Positions 50,357 to 59,598 of a stretch of DNA of 64,000 nt are shown here, piece by piece. Source of the stretch: Planctomycetota bacterium (GTDB taxonomy: Bacteria; Planctomycetota; UBA1135; UBA2386); NCBI GenBank assembly GCA_027621295.1, contig JAQCBR010000001.1, positions 42,105 to 106,104 on the forward strand. Reading direction: 5' to 3'. A program made the position numbers and the translations under genes. The notes under the pieces are model-generated. The model saw nothing but the letters and a program-made list of their open reading frames with translations. It did not search any database and had not been told where the DNA came from. Positions within the stretch are counted from its first letter, which is position 1; each line of letters begins with the position of its first letter.

Positions 50357-51118
50357 ATGAGTCCGGTTGCCGCACAGGTGGAAGCCGCGGCCCGTCGTCT
50401 ACGGGGAGTCCTGGTCGAGACGCCGCTGATCGGCGGCGTCATCCTGCCCGGCTTCGACGTGACGCCGGGCCTGCGCGTGCAGGTCGAGGTCGTCCAGCAT
50501 GGCGGCTCCCTGTGGTTCCGCGGGACGATGCACGCGCTGTCGCGTGCGTTCGGGTCGCCCCGAGAGGTCGTCGCGACGGGCTCGCCCGCGGCGCTCGCTG
50601 CCGCGTGTCTCGCGGCGCATCTGCAGCGGACTCCGGTGACGGCGATCGTCGAGGGGCCTCGTCGTGTCGAAGCCGAGACCCGCCTGCTGGCGTTCGGTGC
50701 GAACGCGGTCGAGTGGCGTGCCGACGCCGCTGCCGTTCGGGATCGAGCCGAGGAACTGCGGCGCGAGAGAGGTGCGTTGGTTCTGCCGGGACCCGGCGAC
50801 CCCGACTTCGATCTCGGCGTGGCGACGCTCGGTCTCGAGCTCGCGAACAACCTGGGTGCGGACGCGGATCTGGTCGTGGTCGGACCGGCGGCGCTCGCGC
50901 CTGCTGTCGGTGTCGGCCTCGCGGCTGGCGGGAGAGAGATCCCCGTCGAGGGCGTGGACGCCGTCGATCCCTCGGAGCTCGACTCGGTCGGCCGTGCCGA
51001 TCTCGCCGAGTCGGTGGCCTCCGGGCTTCGGATCGTGCCGGGGCCGGCGTCACTCGCGGCGCTGGTCCGGGGTCTCACCGCACGTGCGGTGGCCCCGTGC
51101 GTGGTGCTCGGCGACTAG
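50357..51118 (+). CDS. Fold-type-II PLP enzyme-like (threonine dehydratase-like) protein lacking the PLP lysine
   Basis: VLVETPLIGG...GGSLWFRGTMHALSRAF (W at lysine of GSFKxRGA), ATGSPAALAAACLAAHL, AETRLLAFGANAVEWRAD. Confidence 0.7.
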   Translation: MSPVAAQVEAAARRLRGVLVETPLIGGVILPGFDVTPGLRVQVEVVQHGGSLWFRGTMHALSRAFGSPREVVATGSPAALAAACLAAHLQRTPVTAIVEGPRRVEAETRLLAFGANAVEWRADAAAVRDRAEELRRERGALVLPGPGDPDFDLGVATLGLELANNLGADADLVVVGPAALAPAVGVGLAAGGREIPVEGVDAVDPSELDSVGRADLAESVASGLRIVPGPASLAALVRGLTARAVAPCVVLGD

Positions 51119-51146
51119 GCGGTCCCAGCCTGCCGCCGAGGCGCCG

Positions 51147-51728
51147 TCAGCAGCGGAGCGCGAGTTCGAACTCCTGGATCTGCGCGACCGCGTCCCGGAC
51201 GTGGCGCGCATAGCGGTGTGGCTCGACGTAGAACGTGCCGTCCCTGCCGCCATCGCCCGTCGCGACCAGGATCGTGCCGACGCCGGCGCGCTGTCCGGCC
51301 AGGATGTCCGTGGTCCGGTGGCCGATCTTCCAGCAGCGGGCGAGGTTCAGGTCGAACTCCTGCTGCGCGATCTTGAACAGACCCGGCGCGGGTTTCCGGA
51401 ACACCGACTCCTTGCGGAAACGCGCCTTGCCCTTCGGGTGGTAGGGGCAGCTGTAGATCTTCCGGATCGTCACCCCGAGCAGCTCGCACTCGGCGAGGAA
51501 CCGCTCGCAGAACTTCTTGAAGTCCCTCTCGCGCATCCGGCCCATCGCGATGTCCTCGCGAGCCGTGGCGATGAAGATCGAGAAGATCCTCGGGTCGACG
51601 TGGGTCAGTGCATCCTTGGCCCCGGGGAGCCACGGCACCTCGCCGTTGTCATCGAGTTGGGCGCGCTCGACGAGAACGCCGTCGAGTTCGAAGAACACTG
51701 CCTGCTTGTCGGGAATCCGCATCGTCAC
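51147..51728 (-). CDS. HAD-family GmhB/HisB-N-like protein with substituted catalytic residues
   Basis: AVFFELDGVLVERAQ, PWLPGAKDAL, YSCPYHPKGKARFRKESVFRKPAPGLF, WKIGHRTTDILAGQRAGV. Confidence 0.8.
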   Translation of the reverse strand: MTMRIPDKQAVFFELDGVLVERAQLDDNGEVPWLPGAKDALTHVDPRIFSIFIATAREDIAMGRMRERDFKKFCERFLAECELLGVTIRKIYSCPYHPKGKARFRKESVFRKPAPGLFKIAQQEFDLNLARCWKIGHRTTDILAGQRAGVGTILVATGDGGRDGTFYVEPHRYARHVRDAVAQIQEFELALRC

Positions 51729-51836
51729 GTCCTTGGTTTTGACGTGCCGGTGTCATCGGGCGTTCGTGCCGATCCCTTGACGACTTGGCAGAGAATTCCC
51801 GGAGATCCGGCCTCCTCGGATACGTCTGGCGTCCGG

Positions 51837-52637
51837 TCAGCGCTCGAGGAAGCCGGTGACCGCTTCGAACACCGAGGCGTCCTCGAGCAGCAGGGAGTGG
51901 CCGGCTCGGGCGAACGATCGGAACGTTCCCCGGGGCAGCACCTTGGCCGTCTGCTCGACGTCCTCGACGTCGGTCAGGGTGTCCTCGGCCCCGGCGAGGC
52001 AGAGGGTGGGTGCTCCGACCGCGCGCGCCCAGGGCACGCCGTCGAAGTCCTGGAGAGCTCGGGCCTGCGCGACCATCAGTGCCCGGCGGGCGTCATCCGG
52101 ACGCGTCGCGCGGGCGATGTCATCGACGACCGCGGGCCGTTCTTCGATGAACGTTCGGCCGAACAGGAACGGGACCACCGCGTCGGCGAACCGGTCCGCC
52201 GGAAGGCCGCCCGCCACCGCCTCGAAGAACCGGTAGACGCGTTTCGCCCGCTCGTGGACGACCGCGGCGGACGCGAGCAGGACGACCCGGCGCACGCGTT
52301 CCGGGTGGCGTGCGGCGGCCACGAGCGCGACCTTGCCGCCGAGCGACGTGCCGATCAGATCGAGAGACTCGATGCCAGCTGCGTCGGCCACGGCGAAGAC
52401 GTCGTCCGCAGCGTCCTCGAAGCGGAACGCTCCCTCGAGTGGGGAAGACGGGGTCACGCCGACGGGGTCGTAGGTGAGCGCGTGGACGCCTCCGCGCGCG
52501 AAGCGTCGGGGCAGCGTGCCGAACAGGCGCGAGCCGCTGCCGAGCCCCGGCAGCAGTGCCACGGCACGTCCCTCGCCGATCGATTGGTAGTGGAGCGTTC
52601 GCGCCCCTCGCGTCGCGATTCCCGGGCTCGGGATCAT
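51837..52637 (-). CDS. Alpha/beta hydrolase
   Basis: GTSLGGKVALVAAARHPERVRRVVLL; AGHSLLLEDA. Confidence 0.93.
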   Translation of the reverse strand: MIPSPGIATRGARTLHYQSIGEGRAVALLPGLGSGSRLFGTLPRRFARGGVHALTYDPVGVTPSSPLEGAFRFEDAADDVFAVADAAGIESLDLIGTSLGGKVALVAAARHPERVRRVVLLASAAVVHERAKRVYRFFEAVAGGLPADRFADAVVPFLFGRTFIEERPAVVDDIARATRPDDARRALMVAQARALQDFDGVPWARAVGAPTLCLAGAEDTLTDVEDVEQTAKVLPRGTFRSFARAGHSLLLEDASVFEAVTGFLER

Positions 52638-53641
52638 CGCCGCTCCTCCGTGGGCTCAGGGAAGTAGGCCGCCTCGATGCGGGGCAGTGCGGTCAACACG
52701 ACCTCGCCGACGATCTGCAGGCTCTCCGGGGCGATGTGCTCGAGCTTGTCCTCGGGCGTGTGCCACTGGGGGTTGTCGTAGATGTCGATCAGGTCGATCG
52801 CGGGGATGCCGAGCTCCAGGAAGGCCATGTGGTCGTCACTGACCTTCAGTCGGTTCCGGAAGAACACCGCGCTGTGGCCGCGGGAGGCAGCACTCTCGGC
52901 GATGATCCGATGGAGCCCTCGGTCGGACATCGACTCGTCGTCGATCGACAGGTCCCTCGCGCCCACCATGTCGAGCAGGACCATCGCGCGGATCGGTGGC
53001 TCGCCTTCGTCAGCCTGTAGGGCCGCTCGGTATCGGCGGGCGTAGCGCCGCGACCCGAACAGGGCGCGCGTCAGGTCCCAGGTGAACGGCACGCTCTCCT
53101 CACCGTCGAAGAACACTACGTCGACGCTGGCGAGGGGCGGGTGTTCGACCCAGTGTCGCGCGAGAGCGAGCAGGAGCCCGACTCCGCTCGCCGAGTCGTT
53201 GGCACCGACGAACGCGAAGTTGTGCGCCGGATCGTCGTGGCCCTCGGTGATCTTCGTGTCGTGGTGTGCGCCGAGCACGATCCGGTCGGGGATGGCCCCA
53301 GGGATCCGGGCGGAGACGTTCTCGAACGTCAGTCCCTCACTCTCCTCGCTCCAGCGATCGCGGACGACCTCGAGGCCGAGTGCAGCGAGCTCGGCGGCGA
53401 TGTAGTCGACAGCACGGTTCCAGCCGTCGGTTCCCGCGTGGCGGGCGCCGAAGCCGACGAGCGTCTCCACGTGGGAGAACGCACGGCTCCCGAGGTCCTT
53501 CGGCAATGGGGCCGTCGGCAGCGCCGAATCGACGTGCGCTGGGGTGGAGGGCGGTGGTTCCGGGCTGCACGCTCCGCACGCGGCGGCCACCAGCGCGAGG
53601 CCTGCTCCGAGGCCGGTGCGGGCGACGTGACGGCGGCGCAT
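52634..53641 (-). CDS. M28 family peptidase/glutaminyl-peptide-cyclotransferase-like protein
   Basis: GAHHDTKI, VGANDSASGVGLLLALAR, VVFFDGEES, SDDHMAFLELGIPAIDLID, WHTPEDKLEHI. Confidence 0.88.
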   Translation of the reverse strand: MRRRHVARTGLGAGLALVAAACGACSPEPPPSTPAHVDSALPTAPLPKDLGSRAFSHVETLVGFGARHAGTDGWNRAVDYIAAELAALGLEVVRDRWSEESEGLTFENVSARIPGAIPDRIVLGAHHDTKITEGHDDPAHNFAFVGANDSASGVGLLLALARHWVEHPPLASVDVVFFDGEESVPFTWDLTRALFGSRRYARRYRAALQADEGEPPIRAMVLLDMVGARDLSIDDESMSDRGLHRIIAESAASRGHSAVFFRNRLKVSDDHMAFLELGIPAIDLIDIYDNPQWHTPEDKLEHIAPESLQIVGEVVLTALPRIEAAYFPEPTEERR

Positions 53642-54618
53642 CAGCGGTAGAACTCGGCCTCGATGCGGGGCAGGGCCCGGAACACCAGGTTGCCGACGAA
53701 GTCGAGTGAGTCCTTCGAGACCTTGTCGAGCGTGTCGTCCGCGGTGTGCCACCAGGGCGTGTAGCGCTTGCCGTCCTCGGGCGTGTTCGGCCCGTGCTGG
53801 ACCGGTGCGCGGTACTGGAAGTCGATCAGGTCGATCACGCGGACGGACTTGCGCTTGAACGGGATGTGGTCGTCCTTCATCGGCGACTCGTAGCGGTAGA
53901 GGACGCCGCTCTTGCCCATCTCGCTCGCCGTGTCCTTGAAGATCTCCAGGAGCTTCGGGTTCGACTCGAGGTCACGGTCGATCTTCAGGTTGACGTCGCC
54001 GAGGAGGTCGAGGAGGACGAACGCGCGGAGTCTCTTCGATAGACCCTCGGGGAACAGCGCCGTGTCGGCGTGCATGGTCTCGACCCAGTGCGTCGAGCCC
54101 ATCAGCGCCTTCTCGTCGTTCCACTCCCATTCCAGCGACTCTTCGCCGTCGAACCAGAGCAGCCACACGTTGGGTGCGATCGGCTTCTGCGTGTGGATCG
54201 CGCGAGCGAGCTCGATCAGCACCCCGCAGGACGCGGCTGCGTCGAGGGCGCCCACGAACTCGAAGTCCTGCTCGCCGGGGTGGGTGATCTTGGAGTCGTA
54301 GTGTGCGCCGATCGCGAGGATCGGGCCGGTCGGGTCGGAGCCCGGGATCTCGACCCAGAGGTTCTCGAACCGTTCGCCGAACTTCTCGAACGGCTGGCGC
54401 TTCAGCTGCAGCGATGGGTCGATCGCCGCGAGCTGGGCTTCGATGTAGGCGGCGGCCTTCTTCAGGTTCTCGGATCCCGGTGGGCGCGGGCCGAGACTGC
54501 AGATCTGGGCGGTGTGGTCGTAGGCGCGAGCACCGCTGACGGGACCGTGGCTCGCGCCGCAGCCCGAGAGCACCGCCAGGCAGCCTGTGAGGAGGATTGG
54601 AACCAGGATGCGAGCCAT
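53641..54618 (-). CDS. M28 family peptidase/glutaminyl-peptide-cyclotransferase-like lipoprotein
   Basis: Lipobox VLSGC; GAHYDSKI, GALDAAASCGVLIELARAI, WFDGEESLEWEWNDEKALMGSTHW, DDHIPFKRKSVRVIDLIDF, WWHTADDTLDKV. Confidence 0.88.
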   Translation of the reverse strand: MARILVPILLTGCLAVLSGCGASHGPVSGARAYDHTAQICSLGPRPPGSENLKKAAAYIEAQLAAIDPSLQLKRQPFEKFGERFENLWVEIPGSDPTGPILAIGAHYDSKITHPGEQDFEFVGALDAAASCGVLIELARAIHTQKPIAPNVWLLWFDGEESLEWEWNDEKALMGSTHWVETMHADTALFPEGLSKRLRAFVLLDLLGDVNLKIDRDLESNPKLLEIFKDTASEMGKSGVLYRYESPMKDDHIPFKRKSVRVIDLIDFQYRAPVQHGPNTPEDGKRYTPWWHTADDTLDKVSKDSLDFVGNLVFRALPRIEAEFYR

Positions 54619-54747
54619 CTGGGGGGAGGGTAGGCGCTCGCTCGACCGGAGGAAAGCGGGCGAAGCGCAACGGCCGCGACGGCCGTTGCGCGAGCGCTCC
54701 GCGCTTTACCGCAGCGGTCTCCGGCCCGAGGATCGGGGCTCCGGCCG

Positions 54748-55449
54748 ATGATTCCGCTCTACGACGACCTCGGGCGACGTGGCTTCACGCCGATCGTGTT
54801 TGGGCTCGCCGCCTTCTGGCTCGCGGTGCTGGCCGCCGTGCACCTGCTGCCGAGCCCGATCTGGGGAGATGTGGCGGATCTGCTGACGGTCGGTGGGCCT
54901 GCCTTCCGGACGGGCAGTGATGCGCTGCTGGACGGGCATGGCGACGGGGCGGCCAAGGCACTGTTCGCGGTCGTGGCACCCGGCCTCTTCCACGGGCTCT
55001 GTGTGGGGGGGCTCGTGCCGACGCTGTGTGGATGCGCGGCCGCGATCGCGTTCGGGGGGAGGATCGAGTCGGAATTGGGCAGCGGTCGCTTCGCGCTCCT
55101 GCTCTTCGCGGCTTCGATCGCGGCTTCGATCGGGTCCAGCCTCGGGGACGACTCGGGGCTTGCGGGACCGGGGCCGATGCTCGTCGGGCTCGCCACTGCA
55201 TTCCTGGTGGCTCATCCGCGGGCGCGTATCGTCGTGCTCGTGCCCGTCGTCGTCGTTCCGGTGCGCGCGACGCTCCCCGCGAACTTCCTCGCGGTCGTGC
55301 TGCTGGCCCTGCAGTTCGGGCCGGTCGCGCGCTTCCTCCAGCCCTTCGCAGTCGCGATCCCAGGGCCGCGCGCGTTCCTCGCGGCAGGTCTCGTCGGCGT
55401 TCTCGCCGGCCTCCGGATGCGCTGGCGCAGCGCGGAGGGGCGCCGATGA
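54748..55449 (+). CDS. Rhomboid-like membrane protein lacking catalytic Ser/His
   Basis: MIPLYDDL, FHG..FGGRIESELGSGRFALLLFAAS; GPGPMLVGLATAFLVAHPRAR in place of GxSG segment. Confidence 0.7.
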   Translation: MIPLYDDLGRRGFTPIVFGLAAFWLAVLAAVHLLPSPIWGDVADLLTVGGPAFRTGSDALLDGHGDGAAKALFAVVAPGLFHGLCVGGLVPTLCGCAAAIAFGGRIESELGSGRFALLLFAASIAASIGSSLGDDSGLAGPGPMLVGLATAFLVAHPRARIVVLVPVVVVPVRATLPANFLAVVLLALQFGPVARFLQPFAVAIPGPRAFLAAGLVGVLAGLRMRWRSAEGRR

Positions 55450-56300
55450 GCGGCGCCACTGCACCGGTCTCGGTCCACGACCGGGTGTTCGGGTTCTACC
55501 TCGTGACCTCCACGGCGGCGGCCTGGTTCGGTGGCTGGCCCGATGGACCCGGACGCGGGGACCCGGTCCTCTTCACCGGGATCCAGGCGGTGTTCCTGCT
55601 GCTGTGGGCCGCCGTGCGGCGCGCGCCGATCGGCACCCCGCGCGGGAACGCCGTGCGGGCGGCCTTCAGCATCGTCGCGATCCCATCGGTGTTCACTGCG
55701 CTCGCGCTGGTCCTGCCAGGCGTGCATCCGGAGCCGTTCGAGTTCACCTGGATCGCGTTCGATCGCTGGCTGTGCGGGGCGGACCCGACCGTTGCGATGC
55801 AGGCGCTGTACTGGGGGCCGTTCATCGATCTCCTCCAGCTCGCCTACGCAGCGTTCTATCTGGTGCCGGTCGTGGCCGTGGTCCTCGCGGGACGAGCCGC
55901 CGGTCGCTCGGGCTTCGCGGACGGCCTCGACCTGGTCGTCTCGGGGTTCCTGTTCAGCTACCTCGGCTATCTGATCTGGCCGACGATCGGGCCCGAGACC
56001 TATCTGCCGCACGACCTGCCGATCGAGGGGCCGCTGTGCGCGGCGAGCGTCCACGCGGCGATCGTCGAAGCCGAGATCCACCGGTGGAACTGCTTCCCGA
56101 GCGGTCACACGATGCTCGGCGTCGTGTCACTCGCGGTGGTCGTCAAGCACGCGCCGCGGCAGGCGATGGCCTTCGCGGTGCCGGTCGGGCTCCTGGTCGC
56201 CGCGACGCTGGTGCTCCGCTACCACTACGTGGCGGACGTCCTCGCAGGTCTGCTCGGCGTGCCTCTGACGGTGCTGCTCGTCCGCCGGATCAGGGGCTGA
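55446..56300 (+). CDS. PAP2 superfamily phosphatase
   Basis: NCFPSGHTMLGVVSLAVV, LVLRYHYVADVLAGLL; ATGA overlap. Confidence 0.88.
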   Translation: MSGATAPVSVHDRVFGFYLVTSTAAAWFGGWPDGPGRGDPVLFTGIQAVFLLLWAAVRRAPIGTPRGNAVRAAFSIVAIPSVFTALALVLPGVHPEPFEFTWIAFDRWLCGADPTVAMQALYWGPFIDLLQLAYAAFYLVPVVAVVLAGRAAGRSGFADGLDLVVSGFLFSYLGYLIWPTIGPETYLPHDLPIEGPLCAASVHAAIVEAEIHRWNCFPSGHTMLGVVSLAVVVKHAPRQAMAFAVPVGLLVAATLVLRYHYVADVLAGLLGVPLTVLLVRRIRG

Positions 56301-57501
56301 CGGCGGCGGTGAGCCGCCGTGCGGTCGCGGCGCTCAGCCGTTCGGCTGCCGCCCGTGCGCGCGCGCGGAACTTCGCGCGCTGCGCGAAGGACGCCTTCAC
56401 GTCGGGGCGCCCCATGTTCGACACCGCGCAGTTCGCGCAGGTGGCGCGGAGTTCGTGGTGGAAGAGCTGGCGTCGCAGCTCGGTGAACTGCGGGCCGGTC
56501 CAGATCTCCTCGAACGTCTGCGTCTTGAAGTCCCCGAAGATCGTGTGCTCCCACCACGAACCGCAGGGGAACACGGTGCCCTCCGGGTTGACGTGGATGT
56601 AGTACCACGGGAAGTAGCACGGGCGGTTGTGGCGCTTGCCCTGCTTCGCCTTCAGCAGGAACTCGCGGTTCTTGTGGTCGAGGTACTCGTCCACCGAGAC
56701 CTGGGACTGTTCGCCCGGCATCAGCGCGTTGCCACCGCCTTCGTCGGACTCCGGAACGTCTGCATCGACGATGTCGGCGTTGGACTCGGGAAGGTCGATC
56801 GGGCGGACGATCTGCATGCCGACCGAGTCCGCGTAGGCCTGCACCTCGCGCATGATGTCGTTGCAGAGCTTCGGCTCGTTGAGCAGCGACTCCTTCTCCA
56901 TGTCCATGCCGCCGATCACGGCCATGTGCACGAAGTTCATGTAGCGGACGCCCTTCTCGTGCATCAGCCTCACGAGCGTCGGGATCGTGTGGATGCTGCT
57001 CTTCATCAGCACGGAGGTCGCGCTGATCTCCGGGCGGTCGACGCCGTGCGCTCGCTTGCGCTCGTTGATCAGATCGAAGCGGCTGATCACGCGGTCCCAC
57101 TTGGCCGGCGTGCGGATGCGTTCGAACACTTCCTTCTCGCCAGCGTCGATCGAGATCGTGATCAGCGGCATCTCGACCTCGATCACCTTGTCGATGATCT
57201 TCTCGGTCAACGACATCCCGTTGGTCGAGAAGTGGAAGTTCGGCACGCCGTGCTCCTTGCAGAGCTCGAGAGCGCGGGGCAGCTCCGGCGCCATCAGTGG
57301 CTCGGCGCTCGACGAGAGCACGACGTCGTGTGCCCGCGGGAACAGGTCGTCCGCGACCTTCTCCAGGAGCTCCCGCCCCATGGTCGTCTTGTTCTCGACG
57401 AACTCCGGGTGCGCGAAGTGGCACATGATGCACTTCAGCTGACAGCGCCCGACCATGTCGAGCTTCACGCGCAGGAAGCGCTCTTCGCGGACCTTGGGCA
57501 T
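56290..57501 (-). CDS. Radical SAM protein with SPASM-like C-terminus
   Basis: CQLKCIMC; GTVFPCGSW and CANC C-terminal cysteines. Confidence 0.93.
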   Translation of the reverse strand: MPKVREERFLRVKLDMVGRCQLKCIMCHFAHPEFVENKTTMGRELLEKVADDLFPRAHDVVLSSSAEPLMAPELPRALELCKEHGVPNFHFSTNGMSLTEKIIDKVIEVEMPLITISIDAGEKEVFERIRTPAKWDRVISRFDLINERKRAHGVDRPEISATSVLMKSSIHTIPTLVRLMHEKGVRYMNFVHMAVIGGMDMEKESLLNEPKLCNDIMREVQAYADSVGMQIVRPIDLPESNADIVDADVPESDEGGGNALMPGEQSQVSVDEYLDHKNREFLLKAKQGKRHNRPCYFPWYYIHVNPEGTVFPCGSWWEHTIFGDFKTQTFEEIWTGPQFTELRRQLFHHELRATCANCAVSNMGRPDVKASFAQRAKFRARARAAAERLSAATARRLTAAVSP

Positions 57502-57555
57502 GTTCGTGTGGGCGTCGGTCGTGGTGGGCGGTGGCCCCGTCCAACCTGATCGGCG

Positions 57556-59598
57556 TCAGGCCAGCTGGTAGTGTAGCCCGTCCTCGGACTGCACCAGGGG
57601 GTCGGCGTCCAGCAGGCCCTGCAGGCAGGACGAGAACTCGGCGAGTTCCGGCCGTTCCGCGACGATCTGCTGGAACGTGAGTCCCGCCACGCGGCTCCTC
57701 AGGATGTCCCGGGAGAGTCGCTGGAGGAACGGGCCGAGCTGCAGGTCGACCTCCGCGACGACGGTGTCGGACAGGATCTCGAACTCGCCGTGCCGCCGGA
57801 GGACATCGAGGAGCAGGTGGTCCGTGAGGAACGTCCCGCCGAGGTCGGCGGACGCGATCGAGCCCTGGATGCGGGCGAGATGGGCGTAGCCGCCGGACTC
57901 CTCGACGCAGTTCCGGACCTCGTGGAGCAGGAGCCGGAGTCTCTCGCCGGTGAGCGGGTAGTTCTCGGCGAGGTCGATCCGGTCGCGTGACGGCGACACG
58001 AAGAGTCGGTTGGTGCGCAACAGCCGGGAGACGAGCGGACGCTGTGCGGGAGGGCAGTTCTGGAGGAAACGGGCGAAGGGGACCTCGCCCATCGCGCGGC
58101 GCAGGTCCTCGACGAGCGCCGACGTGCGGGCCGAGGGGCCGCTGCGACGCAGCACGAACTCCCCCCGGCCGAGCGCGCGGAGACTGGGCACGTCGGCGAG
58201 CATCGCGGCGAGCAGGTGCGCGCATCGCTCGGAGATCTCGCCGTGCCGTACCCGCTCACCGAGCTGGATCCTGCCGCCCGCTCGCCGGAGTTCGTCCACG
58301 AGCCGTTCGACCTCGGGCCGGAGTAGCTCGAGTTCGTCGACGTGCCGGTTGCGCAGGGACCAGGTCCTCGGCGCAACCTCGAGAAAGGTCGGACGCCGGC
58401 GCAGAGCGTCACGGATCCGCTGCGCCGCGCCGCGACCGAACCGATCGCGGTAGCGGAACAGCAGGTCGTCCACCGGCAGCGGACGGTCCGCGTCTTCGAG
58501 GAGCGCCTCGAGACGGTCACTCAGCGACGTGTTGCGGAGGGTCACGACCTCACCGACATGCTGGTCGAGGGCGAGTGCATACCCGAGCACGCGACGGAGC
58601 ACGTGTTGGACCATGCTCGGCGAGCAGGCGTGGACCGCCTGGCGCGCGGCGGACACGAGGTCCGCCACCAGGATCGGCGGCCGAACGGCGCGGCGGAGTT
58701 CCCGCTGGGTGGTGCGGACGACCAGCCGGAAGTCGTCCGTGGTCAAACAGCACAGCCGGTCGGCTTCGAAGCACCACCGTTCCGCGCGCGCGAACGCGAG
58801 CCAGCGCAGCGGGAGGGTCGGGTCCGTGCAAGACTGGCTCGCGGTGTGGAGTCCGGTGCCGACGACGAGCTCGTCGATGCCGACCACGCCGTCACGGACG
58901 ATGAGCGCGGACTCCGCGTCGCGGCCGAGCTTGTCGAGCACGGCGCCGCAGTTCGACCGAAGTGAGGCGCGCAGCCGCTCCTCGCGCATCCGCACCTCGT
59001 CGAGAGGCAGGTGGAGTGCGGATGCAGCGGCCGTCGAGCTGGTCGGCCGGTGTCCGACCCCGAGCAGGCGATCGAACAGCGCGGCATCAGCCGGATCGAG
59101 GCCCGTGCGGAAGCGTCGGAGTTCGGCGAGGAACGTCGTGGGGGCCGGGTTCTCGCCCGGTCCCGCGAGTCGTCGGGCCAGCGCGACACGGACGGCCTCC
59201 CGATGGGGTCGCAGCGTCGTGCGGGTCTCGCATGCGTCGAGCTCCCGAAGACTCCGGACCTGCCGATCCTCCAGCGCGTGGAGCACTGCGCGGGGCAGGT
59301 CCAGGCTGTCGAAGGGCAGGTCGAGCAGGCTGTCGGGGAGCCAGGAGCTGATCGGGTCCGTCTCGGCTGCGGGCAGCAGAGCCTGGTGTCGCGCCGCGTC
59401 GACCAGGCGAGCCAGCTTGCGCTCGCCGATCCCCGGTAGCGCGAGGAGCTCCGCGGTCGGTCGTCGGAGCAGATCGCCGACGTCGTGGACGCCTGCTCCA
59501 GCCAGCGCCTCGAGCGTGCGGGGCGCGTCGACGAGACCTGTCCAGAGCGAATCGAGCCGCCGAGAAAGGTCCAGTCCTCCCAGTTCGGTGTCGGTCAT
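57556..59598 (-). CDS. Large protein with RpoA-CTD-like HhH repeats and sigma-region-4/HARE-like HTH segments
   Basis: LEALAGAGVHDVGDLLRRPTAELLALPGIGERKLARLVDAA; DLPRAVLHALEDRQVRSLRELDACE; LHLPLDEVRMREERLRASL; LPVDDLLFRYRDRFG..RRPTFLEVAPRTWSLR. Confidence 0.65.
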   Translation of the reverse strand: MTDTELGGLDLSRRLDSLWTGLVDAPRTLEALAGAGVHDVGDLLRRPTAELLALPGIGERKLARLVDAARHQALLPAAETDPISSWLPDSLLDLPFDSLDLPRAVLHALEDRQVRSLRELDACETRTTLRPHREAVRVALARRLAGPGENPAPTTFLAELRRFRTGLDPADAALFDRLLGVGHRPTSSTAAASALHLPLDEVRMREERLRASLRSNCGAVLDKLGRDAESALIVRDGVVGIDELVVGTGLHTASQSCTDPTLPLRWLAFARAERWCFEADRLCCLTTDDFRLVVRTTQRELRRAVRPPILVADLVSAARQAVHACSPSMVQHVLRRVLGYALALDQHVGEVVTLRNTSLSDRLEALLEDADRPLPVDDLLFRYRDRFGRGAAQRIRDALRRRPTFLEVAPRTWSLRNRHVDELELLRPEVERLVDELRRAGGRIQLGERVRHGEISERCAHLLAAMLADVPSLRALGRGEFVLRRSGPSARTSALVEDLRRAMGEVPFARFLQNCPPAQRPLVSRLLRTNRLFVSPSRDRIDLAENYPLTGERLRLLLHEVRNCVEESGGYAHLARIQGSIASADLGGTFLTDHLLLDVLRRHGEFEILSDTVVAEVDLQLGPFLQRLSRDILRSRVAGLTFQQIVAERPELAEFSSCLQGLLDADPLVQSEDGLHYQLA

